The notes under the pieces are model-generated. The model ran no database searches. It had not been told where the DNA came from and saw only the letters and a program-made list of their open reading frames with translations. A DNA stretch of 64,000 bases from Oscillospiraceae bacterium (GTDB lineage: Bacteria; Bacillota; Clostridia; Oscillospirales; Oscillospiraceae), in the NCBI GenBank assembly GCA_015067435.1, contig SVMM01000008.1:1-64000 (forward strand). The letters run 5' to 3'. The translations under genes were made by a program, and so were the position numbers. Positions within the stretch are counted from its first letter, which is position 1. Each line of letters starts with the position of its first letter. Below, in pieces: positions 22,090 through 31,293 of the stretch.

Positions 22090-24030
22090 TTATTCCAGCT
22101 CGAACGCTCCGGTGTAGAGACGGTAATACGTGCCCTTCTCGGCAATCAGCTCCTCGTGGGAGCCGCGCTCGATGATCTTTCCATGGTCGAGCACCATGAT
22201 GACGTCGGAGTCCATGACGGTCGAGAGCCGGTGGGCGATGACGAAGACCGTGCGGTCCTCCATCAGCTTGTCCATGCCGCGCTGGACGATCGCCTCGGTG
22301 CGCGTGTCGATGGAGCTGGTCGCCTCGTCGAGGATCATGACCGGCGGGTCCGCGACCGCGGCGCGCGCGATGGCGAGCAGCTGGCGCTGGCCCTGCGAGA
22401 GATTGGAGCCGTTGCCCGTGAGCGGCGTGTTGTAGCCCTGCGGCAGGCGCGTGATGAAGTCGTCCGCGCCCGCGAGACGGGCCGCCGCGCGGCACTCCTC
22501 GTCGGTGGCGTCGAGCTTGCCGTAGCGGATGTTGTCCATGACCGTGCCGGTGAAGAGGTTCGTCTCCTGAAGGACAAGCCCCAGCGAGCGGCGGAGGTCC
22601 GCCTTCCTGATTTTGTTGATGTTGATGCCGTCGTAGCGGATCTTGCCGTCCTCAATGTCGTAGAAGCGGTTGATGAGGTTGGTGATGGTCGTCTTGCCCG
22701 CGCCGGTCGCGCCGACGAAGGCGACCTTCTGACCCGGCTCCGCGAACACGTTGACGTCGGTGAGCACCTGCTTGCCCTCAACGTAGGAGAAGTCCACGTC
22801 CACGAGCCGCACGTCGCCCTTGAGCTCCGTGTAGGTCAGCGTACCGTCGCCGTGGGGGTGCTTCCACGCCCAATGCCCCGTGTGGTGATCCGTCTCGGAC
22901 ACCGTGCCGTCCGGCGCGATCTCCGCGTTGACAAGCGTGACGTAGCCGTTGTCGGTTTCCGGCTCCTCGTCCATGAGCTGGAACACGCGGCCCGCGCCCG
23001 CCATGCCCATGACGACGGCGTTGACCTGCTGCGTGAGCTGGTTGACGTTGCCGGTGAACTGCTTGGTCATGTTGAGGAAGGCGACGAGGATGGAAATGTC
23101 CAGCGCCATGCCGGAGATCGACGGGTTCGGCAGCCCCGCGAGCAGATACGCGCCGCCGAGCACCGCGATGAGCACGTAGAGGATGTTGCCGATGTTCATG
23201 ATGATGGGGGCGAGCGTGTTGGCGTAGGCGTGCGCCCTGCGCGCGTTCTCGCACAGCTCCTCGTTGAGCCGGTCGAAGTCCGCGGCGGCCTGCGCTTCGT
23301 GGTTGAAGACCTTGACGACCTTCTGGCCCGCCATCATCTCCTGAATGAAGCCCTCGGTCGCGGCGACGGACTTCTGCTGCGCCACGAAGAAGCGCGCGCT
23401 GCCGCCGCCGAGCTTGCCGGAGACGAGCATCATCGCGGCTACGCCGAGCACGATCATCCCCGTCAGCGGCAGGCTGTACCACAGCATGATGCAGAACACG
23501 ACCACCACGATCGAGCCGGAGCGCAGCACCGCCGGGATCGACTGCGACACCAGCTCGCGCAGCGTGTCGATGTCGTTGGTGTAGTGGCTCATGATATCGC
23601 CGTGCTTGTGCGAGTCAAAGTAGCGGATGGGGAGGTCCTGCATCCGGTCAAAGAGCCTGCGGCGCAGCTTGGAGAGGAAGCCCTGCGTCAGGATGGCGCT
23701 GAGCTGCGTTTGCAGCACCACGGCGATGAGGGAGAGAACGTAGAGCACGATCAGCGGCGTGATCTGCGCCACGATCAGACCCTTTGCCGTCGCCCAGTCG
23801 CCGCCGTCCATCCACTCGCCGATGATGGCGATGACCTTCTGCGTGAAGATCGACGGAATGGCGGAGACGGCGGAGGAGAAGATGGTCAGAATGCAAACGG
23901 CGGGAAAGAGGCGGGGATAGAATTCCATCACCAGCCCCACCGTGCGCTTGACGGCGGAGAGGTTGAAGGGCGGCCGGCCGCGCTTGTCGAGCGGGGTGTC
24001 GGCGCTGATCCTTGGATTATTCCGCGGCAT
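22090..24030 (-). CDS. ABC exporter half-transporter, canonical ATP site (heterodimer subunit B)
   Basis: A 646-residue permease-ATPase fusion with six membrane segments (about 35-330) and a C-terminal ATPase: Walker A GATGAGKTT, signature LSQGQ, Walker B VMILDEATSSID with the catalytic Glu, and IAHRLSTV with the switch His. An extra stretch of about 60 residues before the ATPase domain (AEIAPDGTVSETDHHTGHWAWKHPHGD) is unusual. The start ATG at 24030 follows GGGAGG by eight bases and overlaps the partner gene. It pairs with the next gene as a heterodimeric multidrug-type or lipid exporter; the substrate is unknown. Confidence 0.9.
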   Translation of the reverse strand: MPRNNPRISADTPLDKRGRPPFNLSAVKRTVGLVMEFYPRLFPAVCILTIFSSAVSAIPSIFTQKVIAIIGEWMDGGDWATAKGLIVAQITPLIVLYVLSLIAVVLQTQLSAILTQGFLSKLRRRLFDRMQDLPIRYFDSHKHGDIMSHYTNDIDTLRELVSQSIPAVLRSGSIVVVVFCIMLWYSLPLTGMIVLGVAAMMLVSGKLGGGSARFFVAQQKSVAATEGFIQEMMAGQKVVKVFNHEAQAAADFDRLNEELCENARRAHAYANTLAPIIMNIGNILYVLIAVLGGAYLLAGLPNPSISGMALDISILVAFLNMTKQFTGNVNQLTQQVNAVVMGMAGAGRVFQLMDEEPETDNGYVTLVNAEIAPDGTVSETDHHTGHWAWKHPHGDGTLTYTELKGDVRLVDVDFSYVEGKQVLTDVNVFAEPGQKVAFVGATGAGKTTITNLINRFYDIEDGKIRYDGININKIRKADLRRSLGLVLQETNLFTGTVMDNIRYGKLDATDEECRAAARLAGADDFITRLPQGYNTPLTGNGSNLSQGQRQLLAIARAAVADPPVMILDEATSSIDTRTEAIVQRGMDKLMEDRTVFVIAHRLSTVMDSDVIMVLDHGKIIERGSHEELIAEKGTYYRLYTGAFELE

Positions 24031-25765
24031 CCGCGTCACCTCCCTTCGTCTGCTGCTCCCAGGTCTCGCGGTAGATGTCGCTCGACGCGAGCAGCTCGTC
24101 GTGCGTGCCGGCGGCGGCGATCCGCCCGCCGTCCATCACGAGGATGAGGTCGGCGTCCTTGACCGAGGCGACGCGCTGGGCGATGATGAGCTTGGTCGTC
24201 TCGGCGATGTAATCGCGGAAGCCCTGACGGATGAGCGCGTCGGTGCGCGTGTCCACCGCGCTGGTCGAGTCGTCAAGGATCAGGATCTTCGGTTTTTTGA
24301 GCAGCGCGCGCGCAATGCACAGGCGCTGCTTCTGCCCGCCGGAGACGTTGGTGCCGCCCTGCTCGATGTGGGTCTCATACCCGTCGGGGAAGGCACGGAT
24401 AAAGTCGTCCGCCTGCGCGAGACGGCACGCCGCGGCGAGCTCGTCGTCGCTCGCGTCGGCGTTGCCCCAGCGCAGATTCTCCGCGATGGTGCCGGAGAAC
24501 AGCTCGTTCTTTTGCAGCACAATCGCCACCGCGTCGCGCAGCGTCTTGAGCGAGTAGCTGCGCACGTCGACGCCGCCGACGCGGACGGTGCCCTCCGTCG
24601 CGTCATAGAGGCGCGGAATGAGCTGCACGAGCGTCGACTTGCCGACGCCGGTGCCGCCGAGGATGCCGACGGTCATGCCGGACTCGATGCGGATGTTGAT
24701 GTCCTCGAGCGCGCAGCGTTCCGCCGCGGCGGAGTACTTGAAGCGCACGTTCTCGAATTCGATGGAGCCGTCCCGCACATCGGTGACGGGCTCGGCGGGG
24801 TCGTGCAGCGCGCTTTCCTCGCGCAGCACCTCGTAAATGCGCTTGGCGCTCTCGGCGGACATCGTCAGCATGACGTAGATCATCGAGAGCATCATCAGCG
24901 ACATGAGGATCTGCATGCCGTAGGTCAGCATGGCGGAGATCTGGCCGACGTCCAGCAGCGCGCCGCGCGAGGTGATGACCAGCCTGGAGCCGACGAGAAG
25001 CACGAAGACCATGTTCCCGTAGATACAAAGCTGCATCAGCGGCATGTTGCAGGCGACGATGCGCTCGGCGCGGGTGAAGTCGCTGCGGATGTCGTCGGAC
25101 GCCTTGCCGAACTTCTCTTTTTCATATTGCTCGCGCGCGAAGCCCTTGACCACGCGCATGGCGCGGACGTTTTCCTCAATGGACTCGTTGAGCCGGTCGT
25201 ACTTCTTGAAGACCGCGCGGAACGCGGGCATCGCGTGACGCGCGATCATCACGAGACCGAGCACGAGCACGGGGATGATGACGACGAAGCTGGTCGCGAG
25301 CGCGCCGCCCATGATGTACGCCATGATGATCGAGAAAATGAGCATCAGCGGTGAGCGGACGGCGATGCGGATGAGCATCATGAACGCCATCTGCACGTTG
25401 TTGATGTCGGTGGTCATGCGCGTGACAAGGGACGACGAGGAGAACTTGTCGATGTTCTCGAACGAGAACTCCTGCACCTTGTGGAAAATGTCGTGGCGCA
25501 CGTTCTTCGCGAAGCCGGACGCCGCCCGTGCGGAGGTGAAGCCCGCGAGTCCGCCGCAGGCGAGCGAGGAGAGCGCCAGCACGATGAGCACCGCGCCGAG
25601 CCGCAGCACCTCTCCCATGTCGATGCCGCCCTTGATCTCGTTGACGAGCCGTGCCGTCAGAAACGGGATCAGCGCCTCGATGACCGCCTCGCCGACGATG
25701 AACAGCAGCGTCAGCAGGGCGGGCGTCTTGTATTCGCGGACACACTCTGCAAGTCTTTTGAGCAT
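24017..25765 (-). CDS. ABC exporter half-transporter, degenerate ATP site (heterodimer subunit A)
   Basis: A 582-residue permease-ATPase fusion: six membrane segments, then Walker A GGTGVGKST, signature VSGGQKQR and Walker B ILILDDSTSAVD. The residue after Walker B is Asp rather than Glu, and the switch reads IAQRVASV with Gln in place of His, so this site should hydrolyse ATP poorly. That is the known asymmetry of heterodimeric exporters such as BmrCD and TM287/288. The partner gene overlaps by 14 bases and has the intact residues. The ATG at 25765 follows GGAGG. Confidence 0.92.
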   Translation of the reverse strand: MLKRLAECVREYKTPALLTLLFIVGEAVIEALIPFLTARLVNEIKGGIDMGEVLRLGAVLIVLALSSLACGGLAGFTSARAASGFAKNVRHDIFHKVQEFSFENIDKFSSSSLVTRMTTDINNVQMAFMMLIRIAVRSPLMLIFSIIMAYIMGGALATSFVVIIPVLVLGLVMIARHAMPAFRAVFKKYDRLNESIEENVRAMRVVKGFAREQYEKEKFGKASDDIRSDFTRAERIVACNMPLMQLCIYGNMVFVLLVGSRLVITSRGALLDVGQISAMLTYGMQILMSLMMLSMIYVMLTMSAESAKRIYEVLREESALHDPAEPVTDVRDGSIEFENVRFKYSAAAERCALEDINIRIESGMTVGILGGTGVGKSTLVQLIPRLYDATEGTVRVGGVDVRSYSLKTLRDAVAIVLQKNELFSGTIAENLRWGNADASDDELAAACRLAQADDFIRAFPDGYETHIEQGGTNVSGGQKQRLCIARALLKKPKILILDDSTSAVDTRTDALIRQGFRDYIAETTKLIIAQRVASVKDADLILVMDGGRIAAAGTHDELLASSDIYRETWEQQTKGGDADAAE

Positions 25766-25857
25766 GTGCCGCCTCCTTCCTGAATTGAAATGTCCGAATA
25801 CCTATTATAAGTCCCAAAAGTCGGTTTGCAAGCAAACAAATTGTAAACGATGGACAC

Positions 25858-28470
25858 CTACTCGCGGAACGTTGCGACGTCGCGGAGCCTGTTGCGCCGC
25901 CGGTTCTGCTCGTTGTACCGTTCCAGCAGCGCGGCGATCTCGCTGTCGGCGGAGACGATCTCGGCGTGGAAGGCGGAGGCGGAGATGCGCTGCGCGCCGT
26001 GGCCGAGGATGATGACCTGCTCCAGATTGTCGCTGGTGGCGACGCGGACGCGGCGCTCGCGCCGCAGCTCGTAGGTCGCGCGCTCGATGTAGGCGTCGGC
26101 GGTCTGCGCCTCCCTGGTGTAGACGACCTTCACGCCGTCGACGGTCTCCACCGAGCCGGGGTTGCCCTTGACCTTGTAGGCGTCGAACACCAGAATGACG
26201 ACGCATTTGCGGAAGCCCTGATAGTTTGCGAGAATGTCGGTCAGCGCGGCGCGCGCCGCGGCAATGTCCTGCGCGGCGAGGCTCTTGAGCTCGTCCCACG
26301 CGAAAATGACGTTGTAGCCGTCCACCAGCAGATATTCCGTCCCGCCGGTTTGCAGCTCCACATTGTAGCGCCGGTCGTCGAGCGAGGTGCGGGCGGGGGG
26401 CTTTGCCGGCTCGAACGCCTTGCGCTCGACCTTGCCGTAGGTGCGCTCGAAGATGCCTTGCAGCTCCTTGTCGTTTTCAAAGGAGCCCGCCTCACGGCTC
26501 CTGCGCGGCGCGGCTTCCGCCGGTTCGTCGGGGGTGCCGGAGCGGACGCCGCTGTCGAGGTGCATGCGCGCGCCCGCCTCGTTCCACGGCACCGTGACGC
26601 TGCCGCCGTGCTCGCAGAAAACGGACGAGGAGGGGTTGTCCACATCGCGCTCCGCGTCGTAGCCGAGCTGTTCGATCACGGATTTCGCGTCGGCGCAGGG
26701 TCCGTAGCCGCGCACGGTGCAGCTCAGCCGTCCCGCACCGTGGGTGTACGCCGAGAGCGTCTGCGCGTAGTCCCGCAGCCCCGCCACCGGCGCATAGCCG
26801 GTCAGCAGCGCCTGATCGTCCTCGCTCTCCGGCGCGTCCACCGTGCCGCCCATGCCCTGAATGTCCGTCATGGCGCGGCCGACGTTCTCCGGCGGCAGGC
26901 TCAGACGGAAGTCGTAGTAGGGCTCCAGCAGCACGGACTCCGCCTGCATCAGCCCCTGCCGGATCGCGCGGTAGGTCGCCTGCCGGAAGTCTCCGCCCTC
27001 CGTGTGCTTGAGGTGCGCGCGCCCCGCGACGAGCGTGATTTTAACGTCGGTGAGCGGGGAGCCGGTCAGGACGCCGGGGTGCTCGCGCTCGAAGATGTGG
27101 GTGAAAATGAGACGCTGCCAGTTGAGCGCCAGATCGTCGGTGGACACCGCGGACGCGGCGCGAACGCCGCTGCCGCGCTCGCCGGGCTCCATCAGCAGGT
27201 GTACCTCCGCATAGTGGCGCAGCGGCTCAAAGTGTCCCATGCCGAGCACGGGTGCGGCGATGGTCTCGCGGTAGACGACGTGTCCCGCGCCGAACGTGAC
27301 GGCGATGCCGAAGCGGTCGGCGATCAGCCGCTGAAGGATCTCCAGCTGGATCGGGCCCATCAGCCGGACGTGGATCTCGCGCAGCCGCTCGTCCCAGACG
27401 AGTTGAAGCATCGGGTCCTCGTCCTCCAGCTCGCGCAGCTTCGGCAGCACGGCGTGGGCGTCCGTGCCCTCCGGCAGGATGATCTGATACGTCAGCACCG
27501 GCTCCAGAAGCGGCTGCTCCGCCTCCGCGGCGGCGCCGAGCGCCTGTCCCGGCCGCGTGTGGACAAGTCCGGTGACGGCGGCGACCATGCCGGCGCACAG
27601 CTCGTCCGCCGGGCGGAATTTTTCGCCGGAATAGAGCCGCAGCTGGTCCGCCTTCTCCGCGTAGTCCGCGCCGCCGGAGGCATAGGAAAGGAGCGCTTTG
27701 CTTTTGAGCGTGCCGCCCGTGACGCGCAGCCACGTCAGACGCGCGCCCTGCGCGTCCCGGCTGATTTTGAACACCCGCGCACCGAACGCACCGTCGTCCT
27801 CCGCAGCGGGCGCATAGGCCGCGAGCGCGTCCAGCAGCGGCGCGACGCCGTCCAGTTTGAGCGCCGAGCCGAAAAAGACGGGGAAGAGCTTTCGCGCGCG
27901 GATCAGGCCGGAGAGCGTGCCCTCGTCGAGCCGCCCCGATTCAAGGTACTGCTCCAGCGCGGCCTCGTCGCACATGGCGGCGTTTTCGTCCCGGTCGGCG
28001 GCGGCGAAATCGACGCAGCCGGACAGCGCGGCGGAGAGCTGCGCAAGCAGCGCACCGCGGTCGGCTCCGGCGAGGTCGAGCTTGTTGACGAACACAAAGG
28101 CCGGCACGCGGTAGCGGTCGAGCAGGCGCAGCAGCGTGCGGGTGTGGCTCTGGATGCCGTCCGTGCCGCTGACGACGAGCACGGCGCAGTCCAGCACGGA
28201 GAGCGTCCGCTCCATTTCCGCGGAAAAGTCCGTGTGGCCGGGGGTGTCGACCAGCGTGAAGTCCGTATCTCCGGCGGAAAAGAGCGCTGTTTTGCCGTAG
28301 ATGGTGATGCCGCGCTCGCGCTCCAGCGCGTCGGTGTCGAGAAAGGCGTCGCCGTGGTCGACGCGCCCGAGCGTATGCCGCGCGCCGGCGGTGTAAAGAA
28401 GCGCCTCCGACAGCGTGGTCTTGCCCGCGTCAACGTGGGCGAGGATACCGATGACAATACGTTTGCGCAC
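25858..28470 (-). CDS. TetM-like translational GTPase fused to an NYN (Rae1/YacP-type) nuclease domain
   Basis: An 870-residue protein. Residues 1-650 are an EF-G/TetM-type GTPase: AHVDAGKTT (11-19), the switch RGITI, DTPGHTDF, NKLDLAG, then TetM-like domains II-V. After a linker with PRRSREAGSFENDKELQGIFERTYGKVERKAF, residues from about 708 onward form an NYN domain: EYLLVDGYNVIFAWDELK, VILVFDAYKVKG, TADAYIERATYEL and VATSDNLEQ are the acidic blocks of YacP/Rae1, the ribosome A-site mRNA endonuclease of B. subtilis. The GTG start at 28470 follows AAAGGAGG. The fusion suggests a GTPase that clears or rescues ribosomes and cuts the mRNA. I do not infer tetracycline resistance. Confidence 0.88.
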   Translation of the reverse strand: MRKRIVIGILAHVDAGKTTLSEALLYTAGARHTLGRVDHGDAFLDTDALERERGITIYGKTALFSAGDTDFTLVDTPGHTDFSAEMERTLSVLDCAVLVVSGTDGIQSHTRTLLRLLDRYRVPAFVFVNKLDLAGADRGALLAQLSAALSGCVDFAAADRDENAAMCDEAALEQYLESGRLDEGTLSGLIRARKLFPVFFGSALKLDGVAPLLDALAAYAPAAEDDGAFGARVFKISRDAQGARLTWLRVTGGTLKSKALLSYASGGADYAEKADQLRLYSGEKFRPADELCAGMVAAVTGLVHTRPGQALGAAAEAEQPLLEPVLTYQIILPEGTDAHAVLPKLRELEDEDPMLQLVWDERLREIHVRLMGPIQLEILQRLIADRFGIAVTFGAGHVVYRETIAAPVLGMGHFEPLRHYAEVHLLMEPGERGSGVRAASAVSTDDLALNWQRLIFTHIFEREHPGVLTGSPLTDVKITLVAGRAHLKHTEGGDFRQATYRAIRQGLMQAESVLLEPYYDFRLSLPPENVGRAMTDIQGMGGTVDAPESEDDQALLTGYAPVAGLRDYAQTLSAYTHGAGRLSCTVRGYGPCADAKSVIEQLGYDAERDVDNPSSSVFCEHGGSVTVPWNEAGARMHLDSGVRSGTPDEPAEAAPRRSREAGSFENDKELQGIFERTYGKVERKAFEPAKPPARTSLDDRRYNVELQTGGTEYLLVDGYNVIFAWDELKSLAAQDIAAARAALTDILANYQGFRKCVVILVFDAYKVKGNPGSVETVDGVKVVYTREAQTADAYIERATYELRRERRVRVATSDNLEQVIILGHGAQRISASAFHAEIVSADSEIAALLERYNEQNRRRNRLRDVATFRE

Positions 28471-28648
28471 GGAAGCACCTCCTTTGCACAAAATATCACA
28501 GCCATGTGCAAAACGCGACAAAGCGCGTAAAATAGGGCGTTTCCAGCCATGGCTGAAACTGAAAATCACTCCAAATAGTATAGAAAGCGGCCAGCATTTG
28601 CGGTATATTTTTGTTGCAAGAAAACCAAACCGAAAGGGGCTGACCGCT

Positions 28649-29197
28649 ATCTACCGGCAGGAAATCATCCGCGACATCACCCTGTTTACGTCCCAGGGCG
28701 CTGCGTCGTTCTATGATAAACTCTTTACCTCGCTTGACTTTGAGTTGCTGCGTGCCAGGACGGGGCGCACGGGATTCCCGAAAGAAGCTATGCTGTGCGC
28801 GGTCATTGTCATGAAATGCGAGGGCTTCGGCTATATCACCGATTTGCGGGATTATCTCGACAACAACCGCCTCATCGCGCATTACCGCGGTTTCGATATC
28901 ACCAAACCGCTGCCGTCCTATTGGACGTTCGAGCGATTCATCAAGGAAACAAACAACGGTGCTCTGAAAGGCGTCATGGCGTCGCTTGTGCGCAAGCTCT
29001 ATGATCTGGGCGTAGTGGACGCCTCGTTTTTCGGGTTGGATTCCACGCCCAACATGGCAAATACCGCGCAGAACAATCCCAAGTCCTTTCAGAAAAACAA
29101 GTTCAGCAAGGATAACCATCCCAAAGCCGATCCGGATTGCGCTCTCGGTGTCCACACCGCGTCAAACCAGCACAATGAGAAGAATTACGAATTCTAG
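28649..29197 (+). pseudogene. Truncated transposase (IS4/IS5-superfamily, DUF772-like N-terminus)
   Basis: About 182 residues of a transposase remain: IYRQEIIRDITLFTSQGAASFYDKLF...AVIVMKCEGFGYITDLRDYL..NRLIAHY...LPSYWTFERFI matches the N-terminal DUF772-like part, and FFGLDSTPNMANTAQNNPKSF holds the first catalytic Asp. The frame stops at KNYEF, before the remaining catalytic residues, and there is no ATG where homologues start (the codon is ATC). It is a dead fragment. I see no clear terminal inverted repeats, so its exact limits are uncertain. Confidence 0.75.
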
Positions 29198-29221
29198 AAA
29201 AATGTTAGAAAAAAGTGCGCG

Positions 29222-29240
29222 GACGCGCCGGATTTAGGTT
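29222..29240. repeat. Inverted copy of the tRNA-Leu anticodon arm
   Basis: GACGCGCCGGATTTAGGTT equals the tRNA-Leu segment at 29342-29360 read on the other strand. It sits between the transposase fragment and the tRNA 3' end, within what would be the tRNA trailer, and is followed on the minus strand by CTTTTTT. It may be a relic attachment site or part of a long-range terminator. Confidence 0.65.
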
Positions 29241-29298
29241 TCGCCGGAAAGAGCGAAAAGCCCTAAAATCCACTGATTTCAAGGCTTCCCGCTCTCCA

Positions 29299-29381
29299 TG
29301 GTGCGGGTAACAGGACTCGAACCTGCACGGTCGCCCACCGGAACCTAAATCCGGCGCGTCTGCCAATTCCGCCATACCCGC
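29299..29381 (-). tRNA. tRNA-Leu(TAG)
   Basis: On the minus strand it starts GCGGGTATGGCGGAATTGGC, has an anticodon loop ATTTAGG (anticodon TAG), a long variable arm, the T-arm CAGGTTCGAGTCCTG and an encoded CCA. The acceptor stem GCGGGTA/TACCCGC is perfect. The promoter reads TTGACG (29422-29417), 17 bases, TAAAAA (29399-29394). Confidence 0.95.
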
Positions 29382-29577
29382 GTGACCACATTGTTTTTAG
29401 CATAAATCGGCCGGTTCGTCAAGGCATGCCGCTCAAAAATGCTTCTGGATGCCGCAAAAATGTTTCTGCATGGCATGGAAGCATGATTCGCAAGGCACGG
29501 GCAACCGGAAAAACCGTCTTGCCCGTCCTCACAAAAAATGGTATGATGAACCAAACCATAACAGGGAGGGCGTCGTC

Positions 29578-31176
29578 ATGTTGGTGTTCAACTATCAGAT
29601 CGGCGTGGCAGAGCAGGACGGGCCAAGCATGCTGACAGGCAGCTTCGAGCTGAGAGGAGGGGAAGCGCGCGTCGTGTGCTTGCTGCCGAAAGGCCATTTG
29701 CAGTCGGTGAGCGCGACGGCGCCGCTGCACATCGAAGCGGATGAGAAAATCTTCATGAACGGCTTCCAGACATGGACGTACTGTCCGGAGTACACCGCAA
29801 AGTCCGCCATTCGCCCTTACGCGCCGCTGCCGAAGGCAGCGGTGGAGAAGTTCAAGCTCGACCGCTACGGCGACTATCACTTCGTCGACTACCCGAACGA
29901 GCCGGGGCTGACGCACGGCTTTTCCTACTGCTACTTCCGCCGGGGGAGCGCCTACCGCCTGATCGCCTCGCTGGACGAGCGCCCGGGCTACACGATCTTC
30001 CGCTACGACGCGAACCGGGGCGAGCTGTCGATCGAGCGCGACTGCAAGGGCGTGAAGTGCGAGGGCGATTTCCACGCCTTTGACCTCTTCTACGCCGAGG
30101 GCGGCGAGGACGAGGTGTTCGACGCGTGGTTCGCGGCGATGGGCGTCCGTCCGCGGACGCAGGAGAAGATTGCAGGCTATTCCAGCTGGTACAACCGCTA
30201 TCAGGACATCAACGAGCAGTCGATCATGGAGGATCTGGCGGGCTGCGCCGACCTGCTGGAGAAGGGTGACCTCTTCCAGATCGACGACGGCTGGGAGCCG
30301 TTTGTCGGCGACTGGCTGGAGCCGGACGCGCAGAAGTTCCCCAAGGGCATGAAGGCCGCCGTTGACGCTATCCACGAAAAGGGCTTCGAGGCGGGATTGT
30401 GGCTGGCGCCCTTTGTGGCGCAGGAGGGTTCCGCCCTGCTGCGGGAGCATCCTGACTGGTTTTTCCTCCACGATGGGGAAATGTGGTCGGACGGCGTCAA
30501 CTGGGGCGGGTTCTACTCGCTGGATATCGACAAGCCGGCGGTCGTGGACTATCTGCGCCGGACATTTCGCTGCGTCTTCGACGAATGGGGCTTCGACCTT
30601 GTCAAGCTGGACTTCCTCTACGGCGCCGCGCCGTTCGGCACGGAGAATGAGAGCCGCGCGGGCCGTATGATCCGCGCGATGGAGCTGCTGCGCGAGTTTT
30701 GCGGCGACAAGAAAATCCTTGGCTGCGGCGTGCCGGTCATGCCCGCGTTTGGTCTTGTGGAATACTGCCGCGTCAGCTGCGATGTGACGCTTGACTGGGA
30801 CGACAAACTCTACATGCGCCTGATCCACCGCGAGCGTCCGTCCACACGGCAGGCGATCGGCAACTCGGTCTTCCGCCGCCAGCTCAACGGCCGCGCGTAT
30901 CTGAGCGACCCCGACGTATTCTTCCTGCGCGATTACAATATGAAGCTGAACAAGAAGCAAAAGGACATGCTCGCGGTGCTGGACGCCGTGATCGGCGGCG
31001 TATTCCTGCACTCGGACGACATGTCCCGCTACACGGAGGACGCGAAGAAGCAGTACCGCGCGCTGCGGCACTTGCGCGGCGCGACCGACGTGCGTGTGGA
31101 CACAGACGGGCGGTGGGTGCTGCGCTGCACCGTCGACGGTGCGCCGTACGAACTGGCTCTGGACAATCTTCCGTAG
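29578..31176 (+). CDS. GH36 alpha-galactosidase (compact, 532 aa)
   Basis: A cytoplasmic glycoside hydrolase that removes terminal alpha-galactose from sugars such as melibiose or raffinose. The nucleophile Asp lies in LVKLDFLYGAAPFG and the acid/base Asp in CRVSCDVTLDW; LFQIDDGWEPFVGDW and AGLWLAPFVA are the GH36 strands. At 532 residues it is shorter than the common 700-residue enzymes. There is no signal peptide. The ATG at 29578 follows GGGAGG. A promoter is visible: TTGCCC (29519-29524), 17 bases, TATGAT (29542-29547). Confidence 0.85.
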   Translation: MLVFNYQIGVAEQDGPSMLTGSFELRGGEARVVCLLPKGHLQSVSATAPLHIEADEKIFMNGFQTWTYCPEYTAKSAIRPYAPLPKAAVEKFKLDRYGDYHFVDYPNEPGLTHGFSYCYFRRGSAYRLIASLDERPGYTIFRYDANRGELSIERDCKGVKCEGDFHAFDLFYAEGGEDEVFDAWFAAMGVRPRTQEKIAGYSSWYNRYQDINEQSIMEDLAGCADLLEKGDLFQIDDGWEPFVGDWLEPDAQKFPKGMKAAVDAIHEKGFEAGLWLAPFVAQEGSALLREHPDWFFLHDGEMWSDGVNWGGFYSLDIDKPAVVDYLRRTFRCVFDEWGFDLVKLDFLYGAAPFGTENESRAGRMIRAMELLREFCGDKKILGCGVPVMPAFGLVEYCRVSCDVTLDWDDKLYMRLIHRERPSTRQAIGNSVFRRQLNGRAYLSDPDVFFLRDYNMKLNKKQKDMLAVLDAVIGGVFLHSDDMSRYTEDAKKQYRALRHLRGATDVRVDTDGRWVLRCTVDGAPYELALDNLP

Positions 31177-31217
31177 GGGGGCGCTGGTGCGCTCCCCAAA
31201 TTTTTTCAAAAAAAGGC

Positions 31218-31274
31218 TTGACAAAATCAAATTGCCGTGTATAATGAATTTAGTCAAATCAAATTAAACTAAAT
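31218..31274 (+). promoter_or_regulatory. Promoter and operator-like palindrome of the glutathione peroxidase gene
   Basis: TTGACA (31218-31223), 16 bases, TATAAT (31240-31245). Just downstream, ATTTAGT (31248-31254) and ACTAAAT (31268-31274) form an inverted repeat, and CAAATCAAATT-like runs repeat nearby. A MarR/OhrR-type peroxide repressor could bind here; that is inferred. Confidence 0.65.
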
Positions 31275-31293
31275 ATATGAAAGGGGAAACAAC

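Noticed and set aside
25858-28470. A tetracycline-resistance gene (tet(M) type)
   Set aside because: The GTPase part is only family-level similar, it sits in core chromosome and it carries a nuclease fusion; resistance cannot be inferred.
22156-28530. Plus-strand open frames of 663, 470 and 854 codons opposite the ABC exporter and GTPase genes
   Set aside because: All are antisense shadows of clearly identified minus-strand proteins with full motif sets.
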